Both the position numbers and the translations under genes were made by a program. Below are positions 1 through 7,892 of a DNA stretch of 64,000 nucleotides, piece by piece. The notes beneath the pieces were generated by a model. It searched no databases. It saw only the letters and a program-made list of their open reading frames with translations, and was not told where the DNA came from. Source of the stretch: Microbacterium hydrocarbonoxydans (lineage in GTDB: Bacteria > Actinomycetota > Actinomycetes > Actinomycetales > Microbacteriaceae); the NCBI RefSeq assembly GCF_900105205.1, contig NZ_FNSQ01000005.1, positions 2,232,001 through 2,296,000 of the forward strand. Reading direction: 5' to 3'. Numbering within the stretch: the first letter of the stretch is position 1; each line of letters starts with the position of its first letter.

Positions 1-114
1 GATGATCGTGAAGGGCAGCGTCATTCCGCGACCGAAGGTCTGCACGACCACCGTCGACAGCAGCCAGCGCCCCTCTCGTGGGAGCGCTCGCCAGAAGGTG
101 CGGATGCCGGTCAT
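1..114 (-). CDS. MFS-type transporter, N-terminal fragment (runs off the window)
   Basis: Only the first 38 codons are in the window, read leftward from an ATG at 112-114. The translation begins MTGIRTFWRALPREGRWLL and continues with a hydrophobic stretch containing VVVQTFGRGMTLPFTII. A short basic cytoplasmic tail followed by a first membrane helix with a glycine/arginine turn is what the start of a major facilitator superfamily permease looks like. The rest of the gene lies left of position 1, so substrate and family cannot be judged. It is divergent from the gene at 217, with about 100 bp between the two starts. The frame assignment is secure; the transporter call is an inference from a short sequence. 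Confidence 0.6.
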   Translation of the reverse strand, partial: MTGIRTFWRALPREGRWLLSTVVVQTFGRGMTLPFTII

Positions 115-216
115 CCGTCGATTCTGGCGCAGACCGCCGACATCGGCATGGATCCGCGCCTCGCGCGGCCCGTGCCGGATTGTCCGGTGGGCCGATGGTC
201 TGCCATCCTCTTGATT

Positions 217-1158
217 ATGACGATGTCACTCGAGGAGTTCCGCGCGTCCCTGTCGAGCGCGGAGCGGCGCGGCGCGCTGGGATTGCCCCTGACCGACGTC
301 GAGGCCCAGCAGGTCGCGGACGACTCCTCCTCCACGCAGAGCTGGTACTCCTACTGGCTCTCGACGCAGCCGACTCCGCCGCCGCCCGCCGGTCCGGACT
401 ACGACGCACCGCCGCCGCCGGCCGGTCCGGCCTACGACGCACCGCCGCCCGCATATGCGGCGTCGGAGCAGGCCCATCCGGCGGCTTCGGCCTCCGACGC
501 TCAGGAGACCGCAGTGCTCCCCGAGGGCGTCAGCGCCCCCGCGACCGCCCCGGCGGATCCGGCATACGCTGCGACGGCGGCCTACCCCGGATACGAGGGG
601 CAGCCGGGCGCGTTCGCCGCGTATCCCGACCCCGGCGCAGCAGTGGGTGGCGAGGCTCCTCGCAAGAAGCGTGTCGGTCTGTGGGTGACGCTCTCGATCG
701 TGGGCGCTCTGCTGCTCATCGCTGCGATCGTCGTCGTGTTCGCCTTCGCCACGGCGCGACACTGGACGAAGACCGATGTCCCGGAGCAGCCGGAGACCTT
801 CCACAGCGAGGAGTACGAGACCGGTCGCTACGACGTCACCATGGACAAGGTGAACCCGTGCACGGTCAATCAGGACTGGACAGACTGCACGAACCTCATG
901 GTCGCGACATACACGGCGGCCTGCGCCGACGTGGAGCTGACCGAGACGGCGAGCCTGCTCTGCACCGACTACAGCGATGCGATCGCCGAGATGAAGGCGC
1001 AGGACGGCGACGGCTACTACGTGGCCACCCTCGGCACCTACGGCACTCTGCACCAGACACCGGAGATCGACACCAGGCAGGTCTCGAACGACGACTACAA
1101 GCCCGCCGTCACGCACGAGGCCGTGTGCTACCTGGAGTTCATCGGGGAGTGCGAGTAA
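217..1158 (+). CDS. proline-rich single-pass membrane protein of unknown function
   Basis: I do not recognise a named family. The 313-residue product (a start at 223 is equally possible) has an N-terminal SHOCT-like or DUF1707-like segment (SLEEFRASLSSAERRGALGLPLTDVEA), then a proline/alanine/tyrosine-rich linker with repeated PPPPAGPxYDAP units. One membrane helix (VTLSIVGALLLIAAIVVVFA) follows a KKR stop-transfer charge. A C-terminal domain of about 130 residues carries six cysteines (PCTV, DCTN, ACAD, LCTD, VCYL, GECE), so it is probably extracellular and disulfide-bonded. There is no good Shine-Dalgarno sequence in front of either start. The order of linker, helix and exported cysteine domain resembles actinobacterial cell-envelope sensor or DUF4190-like proteins, but no function can be assigned. 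Confidence 0.7.
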   Translation: MTMSLEEFRASLSSAERRGALGLPLTDVEAQQVADDSSSTQSWYSYWLSTQPTPPPPAGPDYDAPPPPAGPAYDAPPPAYAASEQAHPAASASDAQETAVLPEGVSAPATAPADPAYAATAAYPGYEGQPGAFAAYPDPGAAVGGEAPRKKRVGLWVTLSIVGALLLIAAIVVVFAFATARHWTKTDVPEQPETFHSEEYETGRYDVTMDKVNPCTVNQDWTDCTNLMVATYTAACADVELTETASLLCTDYSDAIAEMKAQDGDGYYVATLGTYGTLHQTPEIDTRQVSNDDYKPAVTHEAVCYLEFIGECE

Positions 1159-1193
1159 GGGAGCGCATCGCCCCGTCGCACGAGCGCGAGACG

Positions 1194-1694
1194 TCAGCGG
1201 CCCGCCCGGGGCTGCCCGCCCTCGCCGCTCAGCGAGCGGGTCATCATGATCTCCACGCGCCCGTCCGGCAGCGTCACGCTCGTCCCGTCGGGGACGAAAC
1301 CGAGCCTCGTGTACGCCGCGACGCCCCGAGCATTGCTGTCGATCACACCGAGGTGGACAGCGTCTGCTCCGCGCGCGACGACGAACTCGGCGCACGCCTC
1401 GACGAGCGCGTCCACCACACCCTGACCGCGGTGCGCGGGTGACACCCAGACGCCGTTGATCGACCACCGGCCGTCGATCTCATAGACGCCCCCGATGCCC
1501 ACATCCGCGTCATCGATGCTCGCGATGAAGGCCCCGGGGTGCGACGCCCGACCACGCCAGACATCCTCTCCGAACGTGCTCTCCCGCTCCCAGCTCGAGC
1601 CGAACATCGCGGGCGACTCTGCAAGGGATGCGAGGCGAAGCTCGCGGTAGCGATTCCAGAGCGACGGGCGTCTAGACGTGATCGTGACCTGCAT
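1194..1694 (-). CDS. GNAT-family N-acetyltransferase
   Basis: A 166-residue protein starting MQVTITSRRPSLWNRYRELRL. The acetyl-CoA-binding motif A is plain: VWVSPAHRGQGVVDALVEA (R/Q-x-x-G-x-G/A type), followed by VIDSNARGVAAYTRLGF, the usual GNAT motif B in which an asparagine and the AxxxYxxxGF helix contact CoA. The open frame continues upstream through the tRNA-Gln gene, so I chose the internal ATG at 1694. Family members acetylate small molecules or protein N-termini; the substrate cannot be read from the sequence. It lies downstream of the tRNA-Gln gene and its terminator and is convergent with the membrane protein that ends at 1158. Confidence 0.88.
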   Translation of the reverse strand: MQVTITSRRPSLWNRYRELRLASLAESPAMFGSSWERESTFGEDVWRGRASHPGAFIASIDDADVGIGGVYEIDGRWSINGVWVSPAHRGQGVVDALVEACAEFVVARGADAVHLGVIDSNARGVAAYTRLGFVPDGTSVTLPDGRVEIMMTRSLSGEGGQPRAGR

Positions 1695-1780
1695 GCTCGC
1701 AGCCTGCCAGACTTCCAGCGATTCGAGTCGATGCCGGGCCGCGAAGCCTTCGCTGATCGTTCGACTCCAGAAACGACGAA

Positions 1781-1800
1781 ACCCCCGCCTGAGCGGGGGT
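1781..1800 (-). terminator. Rho-independent terminator behind tRNA-Gln
   Basis: An 8-bp perfect GC stem ACCCCCGC / GCGGGGGT with a 4-base loop lies 11 bases past the 3' end of the tRNA-Gln gene. On the minus strand it is followed by TTCGT, a short T-containing tail. It fits a terminator for the tRNA transcript. Confidence 0.75.
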
Positions 1801-1810
1801 CTTCGTCTTG

Positions 1811-1882
1811 CTGGGGTACCTGGACTCGAACCAAGAACAACGGAACCAGAAACCGCCGTGTTGCCAATTACACCATACCCCA
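1811..1882 (-). tRNA. tRNA-Gln (anticodon CTG)
   Basis: The minus strand folds as a complete cloverleaf: acceptor TGGGGTA paired with TACCCCA, D stem GTGT/ACAC, anticodon loop TTCTGGT with anticodon CTG, T arm CTTGG-TTCGAGT-CCAGG, and discriminator G. The acceptor stem is identical to that of E. coli tRNA-Gln. CCA is not encoded (CAA follows). It sits about 190 bp downstream of gltX on the same strand. In actinobacteria without GlnRS, glutamyl-tRNA synthetase charges this tRNA with glutamate and GatCAB amidates it, so the neighbourhood is suggestive. Confidence 0.95.
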
Positions 1883-2028
1883 AGGGCGAAACCGGAGTCT
1901 CGCACCGAGAGTCAAGCCTACCTGAGCCGCGCCGCTAATGCCAAAACGCCGTGCCCCGGCCGGGCGAGTCGCTCTCCGATCCCCGGGAAGCGAGCTTGCG
2001 ACGCAGCTCGACAAGCGTCCTGACACGC

Positions 2029-2063
2029 GAGAGGGAGGGCGTCCGATGGACGCCCTCCCTCTC
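2029..2063 (-). terminator. strong hairpin terminator of gltX
   Basis: A 16-bp perfect inverted repeat (GAGAGGGAGGGCGTCC paired with GGACGCCCTCCCTCTC) around a GAT loop begins 12 bases past the gltX stop codon. There is no long T run on the minus strand, which is common for GC-rich actinobacterial terminators. Confidence 0.75.
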
Positions 2064-2074
2064 GTTCAGTCACC

Positions 2075-3580
2075 TCACGCGGCGAGGAACTCCGAGAGCG
2101 CCCGGAGACGGCGCAGCGACTCGTCCTTGCCGAGCAGCTCCATCGACTCGAACAGCGGCGGCGAGACCCGGCGCCCGGTGATCGCGACGCGCGGCGGACC
2201 GTAGGCGATGCGCGGCTTGAGCTCCAGCTTCTCGACGAGCGCTTCGGCGAGGGCCTCCTGGATCTTCTCCGGGGTGAACTCCGTCACCGGCTCGAGCGCC
2301 GCAGCGCACGCATCCAGCACCTCGGCGGCGTTCGCCGGCAGTCCCTTGAGGGCGTCGGCGTCGTACGAGACGTCGTCGGTGAACAGGAAGCCGACCATGC
2401 CCGGCACCTCGCCCAGCAGCTGGACGCGCTCCTGCACCAGCGGCGCGACCCGAAACGCCAGCACGAGCTGCTCATGCGTGGGCTCGTCGAACAGACCGGC
2501 CGCAGCGAGGTACGGGATGGTCCGCTCGGCGAAGTCCTTCTCGGCGAGCCTGCGGATGTGGTCGCCGTTGATGGACTCGGCCTTCTTCTGATCGAAGCGG
2601 GCCGGGTTCGGGTTGACGTCGACGATGTCGAACGCCTCGGTGAACTCCTCGAGCGAGAAGACGTCGCGATCGTGGCCGATCGACCAGCCGAGCAGCGCCA
2701 GGTAGTTCAGCAGGCCCTCGTGGATGAAGCCTCGGTCGCGGTGCAGGAACAGGTCGGCCTGCGGGTCGCGCTTGGAGAGCTTCTTGTTGCCGGTCTCCCC
2801 CAGCACCAGCGGCATGTGCGCGAAACGCGGCACGAACGTCGTGACGCCCGCGTCGATCAATGCGGCGTACAGCGCGAGCTGACGCGCGGTCGACGGCATG
2901 AGGTCTTCACCGCGCAGTACGTGGGTGATGCCCATCAGAGCGTCGTCCACCGGGTTGACGAAAGTGTAGAGCGGGATGCCGTTCGGACGCACGACCACGA
3001 AGTCCGGGAAGGAACCGGCGGGGAAGGTGACCTCGCCGCGGATCAGGTCGACGTAGGTGAGGTCTTCGTCGGGCACTCGGAGTCGGAGCGCGGGCTGGCG
3101 GCCCTCCGCGCGGAAGGCCTCCTTCTGCTCGTCGCTGAGAGTGCGATCGAAGTTGTCGTAGCCGAGCTGCTTCGCACGGCCGTTCGCCTCGTTGCGGGCG
3201 TCGATCTCCTCGGCGTTCGAGTAGCTCTCGTAGAGAGCGCCGGTCGCGAGGAGCTTGTCGATCACGCCGCGGTAGATGTCGTGCCGCTCGGACTGGCGGT
3301 ACGGGGCGTGCGGGCCACCGACCTCTACTCCCTCGTCCCAGTCGATCTTGAGCCAGGTGAGCGCGTCGACCAACTGGCGGAAGCTCTCCTCGCTGTCCCT
3401 GGCGGCGTCGGTGTCCTCGATGCGGAACACCATCTTCCCGCCCGTGTGGCGGGCGTAGGCCCAGTTGAAGAGCGCGGTGCGGACCATGCCGACATGCGGC
3501 AGCCCGGTCGGCGAGGGGCAGAAGCGGACGCGGACGTCGGCACCGGCGGCGGTCGTGGTGAGGGGGTGAGGAGTAGCCAT
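2075..3580 (-). CDS. gltX: glutamyl-tRNA synthetase
   Basis: Class I aminoacyl-tRNA synthetase of 501 residues, the normal bacterial GluRS length. It ligates glutamate to tRNA-Glu in the cytoplasm and, in organisms using the amidotransferase route, also to tRNA-Gln. The HIGH-type signature is at residues 21-33 ([13 protein letters not shown]), followed by [15 protein letters not shown], which marks the Glu/Gln subclass. KLSKRD, the KMSKS-type loop, is in the middle of the protein, and the alpha-helical anticodon-binding domain follows. The start MATPHPL is preceded by GAAGGG and, nine bases away, a TAGAAT -10-like box. tRNA-Gln lies just downstream on the same strand. Whether the enzyme is discriminating or not cannot be settled from these motifs. 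Confidence 0.97.
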   Translation of the reverse strand: MATPHPLTTTAAGADVRVRFCPSPTGLPHVGMVRTALFNWAYARHTGGKMVFRIEDTDAARDSEESFRQLVDALTWLKIDWDEGVEVGGPHAPYRQSERHDIYRGVIDKLLATGALYESYSNAEEIDARNEANGRAKQLGYDNFDRTLSDEQKEAFRAEGRQPALRLRVPDEDLTYVDLIRGEVTFPAGSFPDFVVVRPNGIPLYTFVNPVDDALMGITHVLRGEDLMPSTARQLALYAALIDAGVTTFVPRFAHMPLVLGETGNKKLSKRDPQADLFLHRDRGFIHEGLLNYLALLGWSIGHDRDVFSLEEFTEAFDIVDVNPNPARFDQKKAESINGDHIRRLAEKDFAERTIPYLAAAGLFDEPTHEQLVLAFRVAPLVQERVQLLGEVPGMVGFLFTDDVSYDADALKGLPANAAEVLDACAAALEPVTEFTPEKIQEALAEALVEKLELKPRIAYGPPRVAITGRRVSPPLFESMELLGKDESLRRLRALSEFLAA

Positions 3581-3753
3581 AGCCCTTCGATTCTAGTTGT
3601 CGGGTGCTGCCGCGACCTGCCCGCTCCTCGGCGCTCATCCACCGGGCACCAGGGGTCACCGTGGGTAACAGTCACTCACCTTGGGAAACAACCGCGGCTC
3701 AACGGCATCCTGCTCCTATCGTTGCCGCATCGACCGAACAGAAGGGTGATGAC

Positions 3754-4998
3754 ATGACCATCACGGATGCAGGAACGACCGGCCTCACCGACCGCTGGCG
3801 AGAAGCAGCGCGACCTGAGACCAGCCTCGAGTGGCTCGACCGCGCGCAGGAGGTGGCGGACATCCTCGCCGTCGACGCCGTCGAGCGCGACCGCGCGAAC
3901 AAGACACCGCACGCCGAGGTGCAGCTGCTGAAGGACTCCGGCCTGGTCACGCTGCTGGGTCCCCGCGCGTACGGCGGCGCCGGCGAGACGTGGGACACGG
4001 CGTACAAGGTCATCAGGACTGTCGCCCGCGGCGACGGATCGATCGGGCAGGTCCTGGGCTACCACTATCTCTGGGCGTGGGCCGCACGTCTCGTGGCGAC
4101 GGAGGAGCAGATCGCGGCCGTCGAGGAGCTGTACACCTCGAATGCCTTCGTCTTCGGCGGGGCGGTCAATCCGCGCGATTCCGACCTCGTGATCCGGGAG
4201 GACGGGGATGAGCTCGTCTTCTCCGGACGCAAGTCGTTCTCCACCGGCGGCCAGATCTCGGATCTCACCGTGCTCGAAGGCGTCCTCGAGGGCACGGACA
4301 CGCACATCTTCGCGATCGTCCCCACCGCACAGGACGGCATCGTGTTCGCGGACGACTGGGACAGCCTCGGCCAGCGCCTGACCGAGTCCGGCTCGGTGGA
4401 GATCCGCGACGTCCGTGTCCCGTGGGCCGCAGCAGCGGGCTTCGTCGACAGGGTCTTCCAGCCGCTCACCTACAACACCCTCAACGTGCCGGCGATCCAG
4501 CTCGTGTTCGCGAACTTCTATCTCGGCATCGCGCAGGGCGCGCTCGAGACGGCCTCCGCCTACACGCGCACCACCACACGCCCCTGGCCGTACGGCGGCG
4601 ACGACAAGCAGCACGCGACCGACGAGTGGTACCTGCTGGCGGGGTATGGGGAGCTGGCCTCTCGGCTCTGGGCGGATGAAGCGCTTCTGGATGCCGTCGG
4701 CGCCGAGATCAGCGCGGTGCTGCATGCCCCGAGGGAAGAGCTGACCGCTCGCCGTCGCGGCGAGATCGCCGTGCGCGTCGCGGCGGGAAAGCTGCGTATC
4801 GTCGACGACGGGCTGACGGTCGCCACGAAGGTCTACGAGCTCACGGGTGCACGGGCGTCGGCGAGCTCGGTCGGCCTCGACATCTTCTGGCGCAACCTGC
4901 GCACGCACAGCCTGCACGATCCGATCGCGTACAAGAAGCGCGAGGTCGGCGACTACGTGCTGCGCAACGAGGTGCCGGAGCCGACCTGGTACACCTGA
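3754..4998 (+). CDS. acyl-CoA dehydrogenase-fold flavin oxidoreductase, DszC/SfnB-like
   Basis: A 414-residue protein of the acyl-CoA dehydrogenase superfamily. The family resemblance is to the FMNH2-dependent monooxygenases DszC and SfnB, which act on organosulfur compounds, rather than to true acyl-CoA dehydrogenases. Supporting segments are LLKDSGLVTLLGPRAYGG near the N-terminus, VARGDGSIGQVLGYHYLWAW, the middle beta domain (FSGRKSFSTGG, DWDSLGQRLTESGSVEI), and the C-terminal YELTGARASASSVGLDIFWRNLRTH, whose FWRNxRTHxxHDP block is typical of the SfnB/DszC group. The start at 3754 has AGAAGG eight bases upstream. It stands alone, divergent from gltX, and overlaps the methyltransferase gene tail-to-tail by 46 bp. 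Sulfur scavenging is a family-based inference; the reductase partner is not in the window. Confidence 0.82.
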   Translation: MTITDAGTTGLTDRWREAARPETSLEWLDRAQEVADILAVDAVERDRANKTPHAEVQLLKDSGLVTLLGPRAYGGAGETWDTAYKVIRTVARGDGSIGQVLGYHYLWAWAARLVATEEQIAAVEELYTSNAFVFGGAVNPRDSDLVIREDGDELVFSGRKSFSTGGQISDLTVLEGVLEGTDTHIFAIVPTAQDGIVFADDWDSLGQRLTESGSVEIRDVRVPWAAAAGFVDRVFQPLTYNTLNVPAIQLVFANFYLGIAQGALETASAYTRTTTRPWPYGGDDKQHATDEWYLLAGYGELASRLWADEALLDAVGAEISAVLHAPREELTARRRGEIAVRVAAGKLRIVDDGLTVATKVYELTGARASASSVGLDIFWRNLRTHSLHDPIAYKKREVGDYVLRNEVPEPTWYT

Positions 4999-5750
4999 GC
5001 GACGGCGACCGCGGCGGAGTGCTGCAGCGGAAGCCGACCGTCCGTCGACCTCTCCGCACACACGAGATCGAACGCGGCGCGGAAGGATGAGCGGTCGGAG
5101 TCACCGAGCGAGCGGAACGTCTGTCCCGCCGCTCCGACCCCGCCTTCGGCCGACGCCCAGAGCTCGACGGGTCTCGCATGCCAGGTCCAGGTGACCTCCA
5201 CGACTTGGGGTCGCGGCCAGCCGCCGTCGGCCAGCATCCGCCCGAATCCCTCCACCGAGCGCTCGAAGTCCCGTTCGGGCGGGAGCCGCTCCCCCGTCGC
5301 GGGGGCGACTCCCGCCCGTTCGGACACCTCGCGCCACAGCCAGCTGGGCGAGTCGGTCCAGATCGTCGCCGCCACCCGTTCTCTCGACACACGCAGCAGC
5401 TCGCGCGCCGCGCCTCGGGGATCGCTCACGTGATTGAGGACGAAGTTCGCCACGACCGCATCGAAGGCTCCCGCAGCGAACGGCAGCGACGGCAGTGAGC
5501 CGTCGTGGACGGGGATCAGTGGATGCTCCCGCTGCGCGATCTCCCGCATGGTCGGCTCCGGCTCGCATCCGCTCGTCTCCCAGCCGTCCTGGGCGAGCGC
5601 AGCGGTGAGCAGCCCTGTGCCCGACCCCACATCGAGCAGTGTCCGGTCTGCAGGTGCGCCGAGTGCGTCGCGCAGTGCATCCGCAGTGCCGACGCAGAGC
5701 GAGGCGTAGGAGTCCGCATAGGCACGCCCCGTACCCGCCCAGTCCTTCAT
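4953..5750 (-). CDS. class I SAM-dependent methyltransferase
   Basis: A 265-residue protein with the SAM-binding motif I LLDVGSGTGLLTAAL near residues 39-53, the acidic residue after strand 2 (SGCEPEPTM), and motif post-II FDAVVANFVLNHVSDP, as in UbiE/COQ5-type methyltransferases. Its ATG overlaps the stop codon of the MFS gene as ATGA, so it is probably translated by coupling as the last gene of the FAH-MFS-methyltransferase operon. The reading frame extends far upstream through the MFS gene, but only the 5750 start keeps the methyltransferase domain intact. Stop is TAG inside the 3' end of the convergent oxidoreductase gene. The substrate is unknown. Confidence 0.85.
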   Translation of the reverse strand: MKDWAGTGRAYADSYASLCVGTADALRDALGAPADRTLLDVGSGTGLLTAALAQDGWETSGCEPEPTMREIAQREHPLIPVHDGSLPSLPFAAGAFDAVVANFVLNHVSDPRGAARELLRVSRERVAATIWTDSPSWLWREVSERAGVAPATGERLPPERDFERSVEGFGRMLADGGWPRPQVVEVTWTWHARPVELWASAEGGVGAAGQTFRSLGDSDRSSFRAAFDLVCAERSTDGRLPLQHSAAVAVAQVYQVGSGTSLRST

Positions 5751-7003
5751 CGCTTCGCGCGCCCGAGCGGCGAGAGCGCGACGATCGCCAGGACGATCAC
5801 CGACGCGGCGATGCCCAGCCCCGCGTACTGGAAGTTCGAGAGCACGACTCCGGCGAGCACGGCACCGGCTGCTGCCGACAGACTCATCAGGGAGTCGCTG
5901 CGCCCCTGTCTGCGCGTGCGGACCTCGGGCGCACTCGATTCGGTGAGCAGTGCCGCGCCCGCGACCGTCGCCGCGCTCCAGCCGAGTCCGAGCAGGATGA
6001 GGGCGACCATGACGCCCCACTCCCGGTCGTTCGCGAAGACGGCGAAGGCGAGTGCACCGCCCAGCAGCACCTGCCCGAGCAGGACGACGCGCAGTCTGCC
6101 CCACCGGTCGGCCAGGATGCCGAAGAGCGGCGACAACGCGTACATGCCGCCGACGTGCAGGGCGATCGTGATGCCGACGAGCGCCGAGACATCGGCCGGG
6201 GTCGGCGCCATCCCGTGCGCGCCGTGCGCCATGTGCGCGAGGTGCACGGGGGTCATGGCCATGACCGATGCCATCACGACGTGCGATCCGGCGACCGCGA
6301 AGATCGCGTACCGTGCGATGACCGGTCGGTCGGCCATCGCCGCCCCGGTCGCCGCGACCGCTTCCTTGGCCAGCCGCTGCGCCGCCAGCAGCGGGTCGGG
6401 GCGCAGGGCGACGAGATACAGCACGAGGGCCGCGCACTGGGCGACGAAGGAGAATGCGTACGAGCCGGTCTGCGGCGGCATGCCGATCGCGGCTCCGACC
6501 AGCTCACCGGGCCCGAGGAGCAGTGGTCCTGCCACTCCGCCGATCGTGGTCGCCCAGACGACGATCGAGAGATCTCGTCCGCGGTGCTGCGCCGCCGCGA
6601 GATCGGTGGCGGCGAAACGGGACTGGAGGTTTCCGGCGTTCCCGGCGCCGATCATCAGGATCCCGACGAGCAGCAGCGGGAACACCCGGAGGGATGCCGC
6701 GAGGATCACCACCGCAATCCCCACCAGTGCGAAGAGGTTGCCGAGTGTGAGGGCGCGGCGACGGCCCACCCTCGCCGCCAGGCGGGCCAGCGGGATGGCG
6801 CAGAGCGCCGCGCCGAGAGTCACGGATGCGGTCGCGAGGCCCGACAGGGCATCGTTGCCCGAGATGTCGGCCGCCAGCAGCGCGCCGAGCGACACGGTCG
6901 CCCCGAAGGCGATGCCGCCGAGCACCTGGCCCAGCGAGAGCACCAACACGGTCCTGCGCTGCACCGCCGCCTGCTGAGCCGCCGTCAGGGCGACGACGCT
7001 CAT
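5747..7003 (-). CDS. MFS transporter
   Basis: A 418-residue major facilitator protein with about 12 hydrophobic segments. The loop 2-3 signature appears as PLARLAARVGRRRALTLGN and the second-half equivalent as FGILADRWGRLRVVLLG. The central loop contains a methionine/histidine-rich stretch (MTPVHLAHMAHGAHGM) at the start of the second half. Its ATG overlaps the stop of the upstream FAH gene by 4 bp and its own stop overlaps the methyltransferase start by 4 bp. Proton-coupled efflux or uptake is expected for the family; the partner hydrolase suggests an aromatic or dicarboxylate compound, but this is only context. Confidence 0.88.
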   Translation of the reverse strand: MSVVALTAAQQAAVQRRTVLVLSLGQVLGGIAFGATVSLGALLAADISGNDALSGLATASVTLGAALCAIPLARLAARVGRRRALTLGNLFALVGIAVVILAASLRVFPLLLVGILMIGAGNAGNLQSRFAATDLAAAQHRGRDLSIVVWATTIGGVAGPLLLGPGELVGAAIGMPPQTGSYAFSFVAQCAALVLYLVALRPDPLLAAQRLAKEAVAATGAAMADRPVIARYAIFAVAGSHVVMASVMAMTPVHLAHMAHGAHGMAPTPADVSALVGITIALHVGGMYALSPLFGILADRWGRLRVVLLGQVLLGGALAFAVFANDREWGVMVALILLGLGWSAATVAGAALLTESSAPEVRTRRQGRSDSLMSLSAAAGAVLAGVVLSNFQYAGLGIAASVIVLAIVALSPLGRAKR

Positions 7004-7776
7004 GATGCGCGCACGGCGTCACGCACGCTGTTGCGCAGGATCCCCAGCCCGGTGATCTCGACCTCGACCGTATCGCCGGCGACGAACGTGCCGACGCCCG
7101 CAGGCGTGCCCGTGAGGATGACATCTCCGGGGAGCAGGGTGAACACCGCCGAGGCGTACTCGATGATCGACTCGACGGAGTGGATCATGTCCGTGAGCGG
7201 CGCCTGCTGACGCACCTCGCCGTTCACCCGCGCCTGGATCGTGGCCTCGGCTGGATCGAAATCGGTGCTGATGGTCGGGCCGAGCGGGCAGAAGGTGTCG
7301 AACCCCTTCGCGCGAGCCCACTGACCGTCCTTGCGCTGCAGATCGCGAGCGGTGACGTCGTTCGCGATCGTGTAGCCGAGCACGTGGTCGAGCGCATCCG
7401 CGGCCTTCACGTTCTTCGCCACCTTGCCGATCACCACCGCGAGCTCGCCCTCGTACTCGGTCTGCTCCGAGATCGTCGGGCGCACGATCGCGTCGCCGGG
7501 CCCGATCACCGCCGTGTTCGGCTTGAGGAACAGCAGCGGCTCCTCGGGCGCCGCTCCCCCCATCTCGGCGGCATGGTCGTGATAGTTCTTGCCGACGCAG
7601 ACGATCTTGGACCGCGGGATCACCGGGGCGAGGATCACGGCGTCCGCGATCGGGACGCGATCACCCGTGGGCTCGTAGCCGGCGAAGAGCGGGTCGCCCG
7701 AGAGGACGACGAGGTCGGTGTCGTCGACGATCCCGAAGAGGATGGCGTCGTCATGGCTGAATCGGGCGATCTTCAT
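7000..7776 (-). CDS. fumarylacetoacetate hydrolase family protein
   Basis: A 258-residue protein covering the full FAH C-terminal domain. The landmarks are VCVGKNYHDHAAEMG, FLKPNTAVIGPGD, the metal-binding segment YEGELAVVIGK with its glutamates, NDVTARDLQ, GFDTFCPLGP, and GDVILTGTPAGVG near the end. Relatives hydrolyse or decarboxylate acylpyruvates and homoprotocatechuate intermediates with a divalent metal. It is the first gene of a three-gene operon with MFS and methyltransferase genes. The start ATG at 7776 lies 7 bases after a TAGGCT box with no Shine-Dalgarno sequence, so the transcript is probably leaderless. The exact substrate cannot be assigned. Confidence 0.93.
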   Translation of the reverse strand: MKIARFSHDDAILFGIVDDTDLVVLSGDPLFAGYEPTGDRVPIADAVILAPVIPRSKIVCVGKNYHDHAAEMGGAAPEEPLLFLKPNTAVIGPGDAIVRPTISEQTEYEGELAVVIGKVAKNVKAADALDHVLGYTIANDVTARDLQRKDGQWARAKGFDTFCPLGPTISTDFDPAEATIQARVNGEVRQQAPLTDMIHSVESIIEYASAVFTLLPGDVILTGTPAGVGTFVAGDTVEVEITGLGILRNSVRDAVRAS

Positions 7777-7807
7777 GGCATCCAGCCTAGCCAGCGTCCC
7801 GGACGAC

Positions 7808-7842
7808 GAGACCCCGCCGTGCGGAGCGCACGGCGGGGTCTC
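7808..7842 (-). terminator. hairpin terminator between ilvE and the FAH operon
   Basis: A 16-bp perfect stem (GAGACCCCGCCGTGCG and its complement) around a 3-base loop lies about 40 bases past the ilvE stop codon and upstream of the FAH start. It should end the ilvE transcript. Confidence 0.75.
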
Positions 7843-7866
7843 GGTGGTTCGGCTCTGACGCTCGAC

Positions 7867-7892
7867 GAGCTCAGGCGTCGAGCTCAGGCGTC
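7867..7892. repeat. 13-bp tandem duplication covering the ilvE stop codon
   Basis: The unit GAGCTCAGGCGTC occurs twice in direct succession. The right copy contains the last codons and the TGA of ilvE (minus strand GACGCC-TGA-GCTC); the left copy repeats them in the 3' untranslated region. Confidence 0.85.

Noticed and set aside
226..1467. 413-residue minus-strand frame opposite the proline-rich protein and GNAT gene
   Set aside because: The plus-strand gene and the GNAT gene explain the DNA; this frame consists of arginine/glycine-rich sequence without motifs.
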